Positions 9,191 through 18,175 of a stretch of 64,000 nt of DNA are shown one piece after another (the stretch's first letter is position 1; every line of letters starts with the position of its first letter). Both the position numbers and the translations under genes were made by a program. This stretch comes from Bin87 sp965115825 (lineage in GTDB: Bacteria; Chloroflexota; Dehalococcoidia; Lucifugimonadales; UBA3495): the NCBI GenBank assembly GCA_965115825.1, contig OZ220464.1, forward strand, positions 124,001 to 188,000, written 5' to 3'. The notes beneath the pieces were generated by a model. That model was given only the letters and a program-made list of their open reading frames with translations. It did not search any database and was not told the DNA's origin.

Positions 9191-12100
9191 ATGTCAAACA
9201 CCCTGTTCAGCCAGTCCTACCTCGAATCGGGCCTCAAAGAGACCGACGAGTACCAGCAGGTCAGCCCGCAGCAGTTGTCCCATCTCGGTCAGGACTTGCG
9301 CGCCCCGTATCAGGCTTTCCTCAGCGCCTACCAATCTTCCAACGAAGCGCAGATCGAAGACGCTCTCATTCGGCCCGTGCTCAACGCTCTGGGCTGGAGT
9401 TACCTGCCCCAGCAGCCCATTCCCGTCAGCGGCAAAACCCCCGACTACACCCTCTTTGCCGATGACGCCGACCGCGCCGCCTTCACCGCTGGCGGCGACG
9501 TGTCAGTCTATCCCCTGGCCCCGGCCGAAGCCAAAGCTTGGGACATCAACCTCGACCGGCGCGCCGGCGCCCTCAGCCCCAGCGCTCAAATCCAGGACTA
9601 CCTCCGTGCATTCTGGCAGTCCACCAACGGGCGCGTGAAGTGGGGCATCCTCACCAACGGCGATACTTGGCGGCTCTATCGCGCCACGGGCCCCGGGCCC
9701 GACGGTAAATTTCACCGCACGCAGGATACCTGGCTTGAACTCAATCTCAGCGAAATCGTCAGCGACGTTGGCAAGGAACCCCGCCGGCTGTTCCTCCTCT
9801 TCTTCCACCGCGATGCTTTCCGCATCGGCGACGACGGCTATTGCTTCCTAGACCGCGCCCTGGCCCAGGCCACCGACTACGTGCAGAACGTCGTAGATAC
9901 CCTCACCGATGCGGCTTTCAACGACGTCTATCCACAGCTGATTAGCGCCTTCTTCCACGCCGCTCCCGATGCCACCCCCGACGACATTCAGGAAGCCTCC
10001 CTGACGTTGCTCTATCGCCTCCTCTTCCTGATGTACGCCGAAGACCGCCGCCTTTTGCCCACCGAGCACCCGGCATATTCCACCATCAGCCTGCGCGGCC
10101 TGCGCACCGAGATACGCTCCCGCATGGAATCCGGCCCCGTTGTCTTTCTCAACACCTATACCTACTGGCCCCGCTTGCAGGAACTCTTCACCCGCATCGA
10201 CTCCGGAGAGCCGGCCGCTGCCCTGCCGCCCTACAACGGCGGCCTCTTCAACCGCCAAACCCCGCGCTTGCTGGCCCGAGTCCAACTCCCCGACGCCAGC
10301 GTCGCAGCCATCGTTCACAGCCTGGGCGCCGCCGCCCGCGATACCGACGAAAAAGTCCTCGTCAACTTCCGCGACCTCTCCGTCACCCAGTTGGGAACCC
10401 TCTACGAGCAGTTGTTGGAGCAGCGCCCGGTAATCCGCAACGGACAGGTCTCCACCCAACTCCAGCCCTACGCCCGCAAAGACTCCGGCAGCTACTACAC
10501 TCCCCCCGAATTGGTCAACCTCATCATAGAGCAGACCCTGGCCCCCCTTGTCTGCGAACGTACCGAGCGTTTTCAGCAGCTTGCTCACTCTCTCGCCTCC
10601 GACACCCGCGATTTTGCCGCCCGCCGCCGTGAGCTGGCCGCCTCCGACCCCGCCGAAGCCGTCCTCCAACTCAAAGCCCTCGACCCTGCCATGGGCAGCG
10701 GACACTTCCTGGTCGCGGCCCTGGACTATCTCACCGGCGAGGTTGACCGACTGGCCGGCCTCGGCGCCGAAATCGCCGCCTGGCTCCCCGACGATGACCC
10801 CTACGTGTCGCCTCTGGAAACCCGCATCGCCAACATCAGAAACGACATCCAACGCCAAGCCCGCGAAAACGGCTGGCAGCTCAACCCCGAAAGCCTCACC
10901 GACCGCGCCATCATCCGACGCATGGTCCTCAAACGCTGCATCTACGGCGTCGACCTCAACCCCCTCACCGTAGAACTGGCCAAAATGTCCCTCTGGCTCC
11001 ACAGCTTCACCGTCGGCGCCCCCTTGTCCTTCCTCGACCACCACCTGCGTTGCGGCAATTCCCTCGTCGGCGGCTGGTTGCAGCAAACCGCCGACGATAT
11101 CCGTACCGCCGGCGGCCTGTTCGCTGGCAGCGTTATCTCCGGACTCACCGCCGCCGCCAGCGAAATCCAAACCATTGAACAACTCAACGACACCGACCTC
11201 GCCGAAGTCAAGGAATCCGCCGCCCTCTTCCACGGCATGGAGCAGACCGTGCAGCCCTTGCGCAATATGCTCAACTTCTTCACCGGCCTCCGCTGGATTG
11301 CCGCCGGCAACGGCTCCCGCCCCCTCTCCCTCCAGCAGCCCCGACAACTGCGCCGCCAGATTGGCGACGACCACGCCGCCGCCGTCCAGTGGTGGCTGCT
11401 GCAAGGCCGCCATACCCAACTCCGCCTGCTCCAATACGGACCCGACGCCATTTCCGACGAAAAGCGTGAAGCACCCGATTTTGACTTCGCCGGCTTGGCC
11501 CATTTCATCACCCTGTGGAGAGCGGTGCAGGAACTCGCCGAAGCGCGCCGCATCTTCCACTGGGAATTGGCCTTCCCCGGCGTCTTCACCAACTGGACGC
11601 CTCGCCGCGGCGGCTTCGACGCCGTAATCGGCAACCCTCCTTGGGAGCGTATCAAGCTGCAAGAAGTGGAATGGTTCGCCCCCCAATCCCGCCGTCCGGC
11701 CATCGCCAGCGCTGCCCCAGCATCCCGCCGCCGCGCTATGATTGCCCAGTTGCAAGCCCAGGGCGACCCCCTGCACGATGAATATACCGACGCCCTCAAC
11801 GCCGCTGACGCCATGCTCCAGTACGGGCGCATCAGCGGCGACTACCCTCTCCTCGGCGGCGGCGACGCTAATCTCTACCGCCTCTTCATGGAACGCGCCG
11901 CTGCGCTGACCCAATCCGGCGGAGTCACCGCCCTCCTCACCCCGTCGGGCATCTACGGCGACCAGTCCGCCGCCAAATTCTTCAGCGATATAACCGCCAA
12001 CCGCCGCCTCCTCGCCCTGTACGACTTTGAAAACCGTCGCGGCTTGGGTGATGACGGAACAGAACGGGGTAGGTTTTTCCCCGATGTACACCCGCAATTC

Positions 12101-13429
12101 AAGTTCTGCGCGTTGATAATGGGCGGTTCCGAACGTACCTCCGAGGAAGTGCCAGCCGGCTTCCTTCTCCACGACCCGCCCGATAAAGTTTCCCCGGAAC
12201 GCCTCATCACAATGCAGGCGTCGGACTTCGCCCTCGTCAACCCCAAAACCGCAACCGCTCCCATCTTCCTCACCAAACGCGATGCCGACATCGTGCTGAA
12301 CATCTACCGTAACCACCCCGTCTTTGAAGCCGAAAATCGGAATTTTAAAAATTTAAACGCTGTCGTTCGTCATGTCGCTTTGGCGCACATGACGAACGAC
12401 AGCGGGCATTTCTGGACGCAAGAGCAGCTGGAAGCCGACGGTTGGTACCCCGTCGCGCTGAACCGCTGGCGCAAAGGCAATGCAGAAATGCTGCCACTAT
12501 ATCAGGGCCGTATGATATACCACTTTGACCACCGCTATAACTCGGTTCGGGTAAATACCAGCAACGTTCATAACCCATACGTCGATGAACCTGTGAGCGA
12601 CCAACAGCATGATAACCCGTTGTTTTACCCTAATCATCAGTACTACGTTCACGAGCATTTTGTTGAAGGTAAATTCCCCAAGTCCCCGCCCTGTGCCATA
12701 GGATTCAGGGACATAACGAACCCTACCAACGAGCGCACGATGATATCAACCATTACACCGTGGGCCGGCTATGGTAATAACCTGCCGATACTGGTTTGCG
12801 ATGGTAATATACCTACCGGAGTTTTTACGGATGTAGTGCCTTTGTGGACAGCTAATTTCTGTTCATTCGCATTCGACTTTGTTGCCCGTCGCAAGGTTCA
12901 GGGTACACACATGAACTGGTACATCCTCCAACAACTCCCCATCATCACCCGCGCCGCCTACAACCGACCAATCGGCAACACCACCGCCGCCGACCTCATT
13001 CGCGACCACGTCCTGAAACTCTGCTACACCGCCCAGGACTTGCAGCCCTTCGCCCAATCCCAGCTGCCCCTCCTCCCCGCCGCATTGCTGCAAAGCGCCA
13101 GCCCCCAACCCTCAACGCAGCAAGCCTCACAACCCACCCCCACCGGGCAGCACAACGCCAACCTTCAGCCCATTTCCACCTGGGAACACGACGGCAACCC
13201 CTACCCTTGGGACACCACAGTCCGCCGCCACCTCCGCGCCCGCCTGGATGCCCTCTACTTCATCCTCTACGGCCTCAACCGCAACGATGCCGCCTACATC
13301 CTCGACACCTTTCCCATCACCCGCCGCAACGACGAACGCAACCACGGCAGATACCTCACCAAAGACCTCATACTGGGCTACATGAACGCCCTAACCGCCG
13401 GCGATACCACCACCACGCTCTCAATCTAA
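9191..13429 (+). CDS. Type IIG restriction endonuclease-methyltransferase
   Basis: A 1412-residue single-chain restriction-modification enzyme. The N-terminus has a PD-(D/E)xK-like nuclease: D85 in TPDYTLF and E113-A-K115. The methyltransferase follows with motif X (GSYYTPPELV, near residue 430), motif I DPAMGSGHFL (near 498), YGVDLNPLTVELAKMSLWL, and catalytic NPPW (near 815), indicating N6-adenine methylation. The C-terminal part should hold the target recognition domain. The length and order fit the Eco57I/type IIG class; BREX PglX is an alternative but lacks this nuclease head, and no other brx gene is seen. Bases about 12310-12920 (residues about 1040-1243) are clearly AT-richer than the rest, which suggests a swapped recognition segment. 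No separate S or R gene flanks it. Confidence 0.88.
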   Translation: MSNTLFSQSYLESGLKETDEYQQVSPQQLSHLGQDLRAPYQAFLSAYQSSNEAQIEDALIRPVLNALGWSYLPQQPIPVSGKTPDYTLFADDADRAAFTAGGDVSVYPLAPAEAKAWDINLDRRAGALSPSAQIQDYLRAFWQSTNGRVKWGILTNGDTWRLYRATGPGPDGKFHRTQDTWLELNLSEIVSDVGKEPRRLFLLFFHRDAFRIGDDGYCFLDRALAQATDYVQNVVDTLTDAAFNDVYPQLISAFFHAAPDATPDDIQEASLTLLYRLLFLMYAEDRRLLPTEHPAYSTISLRGLRTEIRSRMESGPVVFLNTYTYWPRLQELFTRIDSGEPAAALPPYNGGLFNRQTPRLLARVQLPDASVAAIVHSLGAAARDTDEKVLVNFRDLSVTQLGTLYEQLLEQRPVIRNGQVSTQLQPYARKDSGSYYTPPELVNLIIEQTLAPLVCERTERFQQLAHSLASDTRDFAARRRELAASDPAEAVLQLKALDPAMGSGHFLVAALDYLTGEVDRLAGLGAEIAAWLPDDDPYVSPLETRIANIRNDIQRQARENGWQLNPESLTDRAIIRRMVLKRCIYGVDLNPLTVELAKMSLWLHSFTVGAPLSFLDHHLRCGNSLVGGWLQQTADDIRTAGGLFAGSVISGLTAAASEIQTIEQLNDTDLAEVKESAALFHGMEQTVQPLRNMLNFFTGLRWIAAGNGSRPLSLQQPRQLRRQIGDDHAAAVQWWLLQGRHTQLRLLQYGPDAISDEKREAPDFDFAGLAHFITLWRAVQELAEARRIFHWELAFPGVFTNWTPRRGGFDAVIGNPPWERIKLQEVEWFAPQSRRPAIASAAPASRRRAMIAQLQAQGDPLHDEYTDALNAADAMLQYGRISGDYPLLGGGDANLYRLFMERAAALTQSGGVTALLTPSGIYGDQSAAKFFSDITANRRLLALYDFENRRGLGDDGTERGRFFPDVHPQFKFCALIMGGSERTSEEVPAGFLLHDPPDKVSPERLITMQASDFALVNPKTATAPIFLTKRDADIVLNIYRNHPVFEAENRNFKNLNAVVRHVALAHMTNDSGHFWTQEQLEADGWYPVALNRWRKGNAEMLPLYQGRMIYHFDHRYNSVRVNTSNVHNPYVDEPVSDQQHDNPLFYPNHQYYVHEHFVEGKFPKSPPCAIGFRDITNPTNERTMISTITPWAGYGNNLPILVCDGNIPTGVFTDVVPLWTANFCSFAFDFVARRKVQGTHMNWYILQQLPIITRAAYNRPIGNTTAADLIRDHVLKLCYTAQDLQPFAQSQLPLLPAALLQSASPQPSTQQASQPTPTGQHNANLQPISTWEHDGNPYPWDTTVRRHLRARLDALYFILYGLNRNDAAYILDTFPITRRNDERNHGRYLTKDLILGYMNALTAGDTTTTLSI

Positions 13430-13481
13430 CCCTCCACGCCAAGCTCCCCCCTCACCCACAACCCAACCCCACAACAACCCC

Positions 13482-13527
13482 AAAATCCTGAAAATCCCAA
13501 AATCCGGTAAATCCAGATTCTGACAAC
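13482..13527 (-). repeat. Dispersed GGATTT repeat, copy 1
   Basis: Read on the minus strand it begins GTTGTCAGAATCTGG, continues ATTTACCGGATTTTGG and ends GATTTTCAGGATTTT. It belongs to the family also found at 19688, 36021, 37912, 38081, 38252, 41010, 41790, 44221 and, truncated, at 41880 and 47618. It is placed just after the type IIG gene. Confidence 0.8.
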
Positions 13528-13583
13528 ACCCCCTCCCCAAAAGCATAGCGGCTTTCGCCCCGCAGTAGTACAATGACCGCACT

Positions 13584-13922
13584 ATGCTTGCTTACACTAG
13601 GCGCAACGCGGCAATCGCTACCTCCGTAGGCGCGATGGCAGCCTCCCTCATGCTGCTCATATTCTTCGGCGCCTGGGCCGTGTCCGCCAGCAGCGAGGCC
13701 AACGTCTCCGACGTCCTCGCCGGCGCCGCCTCCGGATTCGCCGGCAGCGCGTCCCCCCGGCCGCTCCAACCCGTCCCCGCCGTCTCCAACCCCGAACCCG
13801 ACGGCGCTGTCTCCAATCCCCAATCCGATACCGTACCCCGTCTAGCCTCCACTGCCGCCGGAGCCACCCCCGCCGACACCTGGTGGGGTAAAGCTCTCCT
13901 CGGCGCTTGCCCCCTGCACTAG
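13584..13922 (+). CDS. Small single-pass membrane protein, unknown
   Basis: 112 residues beginning MLAYTRRNAAIATSVG, with one hydrophobic N-terminal segment (about residues 14-34, MAASLMLLIFFGAWAVS) after positive charges, then a Pro/Ser/Ala-rich tail. The topology would be N-in with an exported tail. No Shine-Dalgarno site is evident; a TACAAT-like sequence lies about 14 bases upstream of the ATG. I do not recognise a family. It may be a minor stalked protein or a chance ORF. Confidence 0.4.
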   Translation: MLAYTRRNAAIATSVGAMAASLMLLIFFGAWAVSASSEANVSDVLAGAASGFAGSASPRPLQPVPAVSNPEPDGAVSNPQSDTVPRLASTAAGATPADTWWGKALLGACPLH

Positions 13923-14022
13923 CCCGCATCAGCCAACCCGACGACGCACCGCGTTTCCTCTCCGGCCACCCTGCACTGACGCAACCTGCAATAGCCCACC
14001 ATCTACTGAAAGGCAGCCCCCA

Positions 14023-15429
14023 ATGTCAATCAGCTCAACCCTGCGCCCGCCCGAGGGCCGGTTCCATTACGCCTGGGTCATCCTCGGCATCCTGGCCGTT
14101 ATCCAGATCTTCGGCCAGTCCATCTCCATGTCCGCCGGCATCATGGTGCCCGAACTGCGCGCCCCCCTCGACCAAGGCGGACGCTTCGGCTGGTCTGCCG
14201 GCGTCATCGGCGCAGCCCTCGCCGGTTACTACCTGGTAGGCTCCCTCACCTCCCCTTTCAGCGGACGCTTCGGCGACATCATCGGCGCCCGCAAACTCCT
14301 CATCGCCGCCGGGCTCCTCTTCGGCAGCAGTATGATACTCATCGGCTTCATCACCCAGGTCTGGCAGTTCTTCCTCGTGTACAGCGTGATGCTCGCCCTC
14401 ACCTCTGCCATCACCATCGTCCCCCTCATGGCCGCCGTCAACCCCTGGTTCCGCCGCCGTCTCGGCCTCGGCATCGGACTGATGTGGGCCGCCGGCGGCC
14501 TCGGCGCGGCCCTCCTCGCCCCCGTCTATACCGTCCTCCTCGAATCCTTCGGCTGGACTACCACCTTCGTCATCATCGGCGCTGTCGGCGGCGGCGTCAC
14601 CCTCGCCCTCGTCCCCTTCTACCGCAACCGGCCGGCCGAAAAAGGACTCCAAGCCTACGGCGCAACCCCCACCGACCGCCCTGCCGTCAGCTTCACCACC
14701 GACGCCGCCAAAGTCCGCCTCAAGGTATTCCAGCGGCAAATGCGCCACACCCGCGCCTTCTGGAACCTCCCTGTCATCCACGGCCTCGGCTGCGCCGGAC
14801 ACGGCATCATCCTCATCTTCGTCGTCGACTTTGCCGTTCAGCGTGGCATCGACCTCACCACCGGCGCCGTCATCCTTACCATCGTGCAGATCTTCAGCAT
14901 CGCCGGCCGCTTCGCCGTCCCCATCATCACCGAGCGCATTGGCGGCAAGCCCATCATGGCCACCGCCCTCGCTATTCAGGCCCTCGCCGTCGTCATCCTC
15001 TTCTTCGCCCAGGACGTTTGGGCCTTCTACCTCTTCGGCGCCGCCTTCGGCCTCGGCTTCGGCGGCGAGATGTCCGCCTACCCCGTAGTCAACCGCCAGT
15101 ACTTCGGCACCGGCCCCGTAGCCACCGTGTACGGCCTCCAAATCTCCGGCGCAATGATGGGACACTGCATCTCCACCGTAGTTGCCGGCATCATCATCCA
15201 GTTCATCGGCTACGAACCCGCCTTCATCCTCTCCATGGCCTTCAGCGGACTCGGCGTCCTCATCATCCTCACCCTGGAAACCACCAAGCGGGAACTCATT
15301 CCCGACTGGGAAGACCAACTCCCCCCCGAAGCCCGCACGCCCGGCCTCGCCCCGGCAGCCGCGCCCCCGGCGGCGGCCGCTGCCGGCGTCGCCTTCGGCA
15401 ACCTCGCCGCCGATGGCGACGGCGACTAG
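14023..15429 (+). CDS. MFS transporter, monocarboxylate/oxalate-formate type
   Basis: A 468-residue integral membrane protein with about 12 hydrophobic helices. The N-terminus RFHYAWVILGILAVIQIFGQS and the loop 2-3 motif SGRFGDIIGARKLL are typical of the major facilitator superfamily, near the oxalate/formate and monocarboxylate antiporter group. A GAAAGG ribosome site precedes the ATG. The C-terminal tail is Ala/Pro-rich. The substrate cannot be inferred; the genes downstream do not point to a pathway. Confidence 0.85.
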   Translation: MSISSTLRPPEGRFHYAWVILGILAVIQIFGQSISMSAGIMVPELRAPLDQGGRFGWSAGVIGAALAGYYLVGSLTSPFSGRFGDIIGARKLLIAAGLLFGSSMILIGFITQVWQFFLVYSVMLALTSAITIVPLMAAVNPWFRRRLGLGIGLMWAAGGLGAALLAPVYTVLLESFGWTTTFVIIGAVGGGVTLALVPFYRNRPAEKGLQAYGATPTDRPAVSFTTDAAKVRLKVFQRQMRHTRAFWNLPVIHGLGCAGHGIILIFVVDFAVQRGIDLTTGAVILTIVQIFSIAGRFAVPIITERIGGKPIMATALAIQALAVVILFFAQDVWAFYLFGAAFGLGFGGEMSAYPVVNRQYFGTGPVATVYGLQISGAMMGHCISTVVAGIIIQFIGYEPAFILSMAFSGLGVLIILTLETTKRELIPDWEDQLPPEARTPGLAPAAAPPAAAAAGVAFGNLAADGDGD

Positions 15430-15445
15430 CCCCCGGAGCCTAAAA

Positions 15446-15856
15446 GTGAACACCAAGCTGGCATTCCTCTGCGATTCCGCCTTCGACGACCTCGGCAAAC
15501 TCCACGCCCTCGGCATCGACATCGAAACCATTCAGGCCGACGCCCTCCCCCTCACCCACCCCCGCTTCATCATCGTCTGCGTCGTGCAGTACTCCGCCGT
15601 CGAAGCCGGCGGCAAGCAAATGCTGATACGCCTCCTCGACCCGGACGGCCAGCACGCCATGACGCCCATTACCGAAAACATCGCCTTCTCCCCCCGCGAG
15701 GGCATCGCCGACGCCAGCGCCCGCATCGTCGCCGAAGTCAACAACGTAACCTTTCGCCAGCCCGGCCCCCACGCTTTCCACATCCTCATTGACGGCGCCG
15801 AAATCGCCCGGCTCCCCATCAACGTCAGCCTCCGCTCCAACCTGTCCTCCGACTAA
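15446..15856 (+). CDS. DUF6941-like protein
   Basis: A GTG start at 15446, soon after the MFS stop, gives a 136-residue protein beginning VNTKLAFLCDSAFDD. The pattern FLCD...GKL-ALGI...HP-F-IV, with a C-terminal FHILIDGAEIARLP strand pair, resembles the DUF6941 family of small beta-rich proteins of unknown function. An upstream in-frame ATG exists but would place most of the extra residues inside the MFS gene in a low-quality frame, so the GTG is preferred. Confidence 0.7.
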   Translation: MNTKLAFLCDSAFDDLGKLHALGIDIETIQADALPLTHPRFIIVCVVQYSAVEAGGKQMLIRLLDPDGQHAMTPITENIAFSPREGIADASARIVAEVNNVTFRQPGPHAFHILIDGAEIARLPINVSLRSNLSSD

Positions 15857-15864
15857 TCGCGTCA

Positions 15865-16557
15865 ATGCGTCATCCCGACATCCTCCTCGCCACCTCCAAC
15901 GCCGACAAGCAGCGGATGCTGCGGTGGCTCTTGGATGGCCTGCCCCTCAACCCGGTAACTCCTGCCGACCTGCGCGTGTCCGCCGACCCCGTGGAATCCG
16001 CCGACACCCATGAAGCCATCGCCCGCGCCAAAGCCGAAGCATGGTCCCGAGCCGCCGGCCTCCCCGCCATCGCCAGCGACGGCGGCCTGCTGATTCCCTC
16101 CCTGGGCGCCAACTGGGAAAGCCGCTACACCCGTCGCTTTGCCGGCCCCGCCGCTGATGACGCCGAAAGACAGCGCCGCCTGCTCGAACTGTTGCAGCCC
16201 CATCCCGAAACGGAGCGTCGCGCCGCTTTCGTAGAAGGTCTGGCCATCGCTTGCCGAGGCCAAACCCTTGCCTCCTGGCAGGTTCAGGGCGCCACCGGCT
16301 GTATCATAAACAACCCCGCCGACGCCGGCCAACCCACCGACGGCAGCGGCTTTTGGGTCTTCCCCCTGTGGTACTTCGCCCAGTATGAACGCACTTACGA
16401 CCGCCTGACCGACTCCGAACGCGCCGCCCTGGGCGACCATTGGCATACCCTGCGCGCCCTGGTTCGCCAATTCGCCGCCGGTTGGTTATCGTCGGAACCG
16501 ACCCAATCCCGGAAACCCAATAATCCGCTGAACCCTGCTACTGACGGCGACAAGTAG
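15865..16557 (+). CDS. Ham1/RdgB-like non-canonical NTP pyrophosphatase
   Basis: 230 residues. LLATSNADKQRML matches the N-terminal Ham1 motif (T/S-x-N-x-x-K), ASDGGLLI the second motif (usually D-S/T-G-L), and AFVEGLAIAC the core strand. The family hydrolyses ITP, XTP and dITP to keep them out of nucleic acids. It is divergent and slightly longer than typical RdgB (about 200 residues), with no clear SHR motif at the C-terminus, so activity is uncertain. It starts eight bases after the previous gene. Confidence 0.7.
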   Translation: MRHPDILLATSNADKQRMLRWLLDGLPLNPVTPADLRVSADPVESADTHEAIARAKAEAWSRAAGLPAIASDGGLLIPSLGANWESRYTRRFAGPAADDAERQRRLLELLQPHPETERRAAFVEGLAIACRGQTLASWQVQGATGCIINNPADAGQPTDGSGFWVFPLWYFAQYERTYDRLTDSERAALGDHWHTLRALVRQFAAGWLSSEPTQSRKPNNPLNPATDGDK

Positions 16558-16595
16558 GTTACAATGCGCCAACCATCTCCTCCGGAGCGCCCCCC

Positions 16596-17585
16596 TTGAC
16601 TGCCCACTCCACTAATACCCATCCCGCCGCTATCGCAGACGTCCAGAACCTCCTCCGCGACCAGGCTTACGTCGCCGACCGCGGCCTGGCCATCGCCATC
16701 TTCCTCGCGCTGAAATTGCAGCGCCCCTTGTTCCTGGAAGGCGAGGCCGGCGTCGGCAAAACCGAAATCGCCCGCGCCCTCGCCGCCGGCCTCCAAACCG
16801 ACCTGATCCGCCTGCAATGCTACGAGGGCCTGGACATTAACCACGCTGTGTACGAGTGGAACCACACCCGTCAGCTCCTGGAAATTCGCCTGCTGGAAGC
16901 CCGTCTAGTAGAAACCCGGCGCTCCGGCTCCCATCCCCCCGCCGCCGACCCTGCTCCCTCTGACGCCGCACCCACTGACATCGACCTCTTCGACCCCAGG
17001 TTTCTCATCAAACGCCCCCTCCTCGCCGCCATCGACCAGTCCCGCGACCGTGCCCCGGTCCTGCTCATTGACGAACTCGACCGCGCCGACGAAGAATTTG
17101 AAGGCTTCCTCCTGGAACTCCTTGCCGACTACCAAATCACCATCCCCGAGCTCGGCGCCTTCCATGCCGTCCATCCCCCTGTGGTCGTTATCACCTCCAA
17201 CCGTACCCGCGAAGTTCATGACGCCCTGAAACGTCGCTGCCTCTACTATTGGGTCGACTACCCCGACTATCAAAAGGAACTGCAAATCGTCACCGCGCGA
17301 CTGCCCCACGCCCCCCGTCAACTGGCCCAGCAGGTCACCTCCTTCATCCAGGAACTGCGCGAAACCGAACTCTACAAAATCCCCGGCGTCTCCGAAACCC
17401 TAGACTGGACCTCAGCGCTCATGGCCCTCAATATGCGCCAGCTGGAGCCGGAAGTCATCGACGACACCCTCGGCATAATTCTCAAGTATCAGGACGACAT
17501 CGCAGCCGTGCGTGGCGAACCCGTCCGCGCCCTCCTGGAACGCTCTCGGAACCGCGGTCCCCGTCGCGGCCCCCGTCGCTCTTGA
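16596..17585 (+). CDS. MoxR-type AAA+ ATPase, CoxD-like
   Basis: 329 residues. Walker A is EGEAGVGKTEIA (near residue 50), Walker B is LLIDELDRADEEFEGF, and the sensor region contains VVITSNRTREVHDALKRRC. The phrase YEGLDINHAVYEWNHTRQLL is characteristic of the CoxD/NorQ-like MoxR branch, which works as a chaperone with a VWA-domain partner to insert or activate a metal cofactor. Such a partner (CoxE-like) is at 19895. The start is TTG, about 15 bases after a CCGGAG ribosome site. No carbon monoxide dehydrogenase gene is in the window, so the client is unknown. Confidence 0.85.
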   Translation: MTAHSTNTHPAAIADVQNLLRDQAYVADRGLAIAIFLALKLQRPLFLEGEAGVGKTEIARALAAGLQTDLIRLQCYEGLDINHAVYEWNHTRQLLEIRLLEARLVETRRSGSHPPAADPAPSDAAPTDIDLFDPRFLIKRPLLAAIDQSRDRAPVLLIDELDRADEEFEGFLLELLADYQITIPELGAFHAVHPPVVVITSNRTREVHDALKRRCLYYWVDYPDYQKELQIVTARLPHAPRQLAQQVTSFIQELRETELYKIPGVSETLDWTSALMALNMRQLEPEVIDDTLGIILKYQDDIAAVRGEPVRALLERSRNRGPRRGPRRS

Positions 17586-17623
17586 CCACCCCCAAACCGT
17601 CCCTACCGGGCGAGGAAATCAAC

Positions 17624-18175
17624 GTGAAACAGCTTTTCGAATCCCTTAACCCCAATGTTCCCCCTACGCTGGACGCCGACCTGCTCGACGACATTCTGGC
17701 CGAGGGCGGCCGCACCGCGTCGGAGCTTATCATGCTCTACTTCGCCAGCCTCGCCGCCAACCCCGATGCGGACGCCTCCGACGATATTGCCGACCGTATT
17801 ATCCAAGCCATCTCCGATCTGGCCGACGATGGCGACGAGGATGCCATGATGTCCAGGGTTGCCCTTACTGCCCTCGACTCCGCAGGCGCTCCCGACGAAG
17901 CCAGAATCGTCGGCGTTGCCATGATGCAGGCCGTCGTCAGCCGCCCCATACTCCAAGACGTCATCTCCGGCGATGTTGACTACGAAGACGCCGCCGCCTC
18001 ATTGAGCGTCATCAAGATTTTCTCCGACAGCTTGCTCCAGGACGTTTTCCCGCCGGACGGCCTCGACGACCTCGACGATGTTGATCTGGACGACATCGAC
18101 TTTGGCGAACTCGCCTCCCAGCTCGGCCTCTCCGAAGCGGAACTGGACCTGTATGGTGATTCCAATGACCGTTAG
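17624..18175 (+). CDS. Acidic protein of unknown function
   Basis: A GTG start after a GAGGAAA ribosome site gives 183 residues beginning VKQLFESLNPNVPP. The protein is strongly acidic, with a C-terminal run of Asp-rich heptads (LDDLDDVDLDDIDFG), and is predicted to be helical without membrane segments. I recognise no family. It sits between the MoxR ATPase and the FAD oxidoreductase and overlaps the latter by 11 bases, so it is probably translated with them. Confidence 0.65.
   Translation: MKQLFESLNPNVPPTLDADLLDDILAEGGRTASELIMLYFASLAANPDADASDDIADRIIQAISDLADDGDEDAMMSRVALTALDSAGAPDEARIVGVAMMQAVVSRPILQDVISGDVDYEDAAASLSVIKIFSDSLLQDVFPPDGLDDLDDVDLDDIDFGELASQLGLSEAELDLYGDSNDR

Noticed and set aside
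9848..12316. 822-residue minus-strand frame opposite the type IIG gene
   Set aside because: The plus-strand protein has all methyltransferase motifs; the antisense frame is low-complexity Gly/Glu/Val and has no recognisable motif.
18078..18164. 29-codon N-terminal extension of the FAD oxidoreductase
   Set aside because: It would overlap the coding end of the acidic protein by nearly 100 bases and precede the Rossmann motif with unrelated sequence; the ATG at 18165 gives a normal N-terminus.
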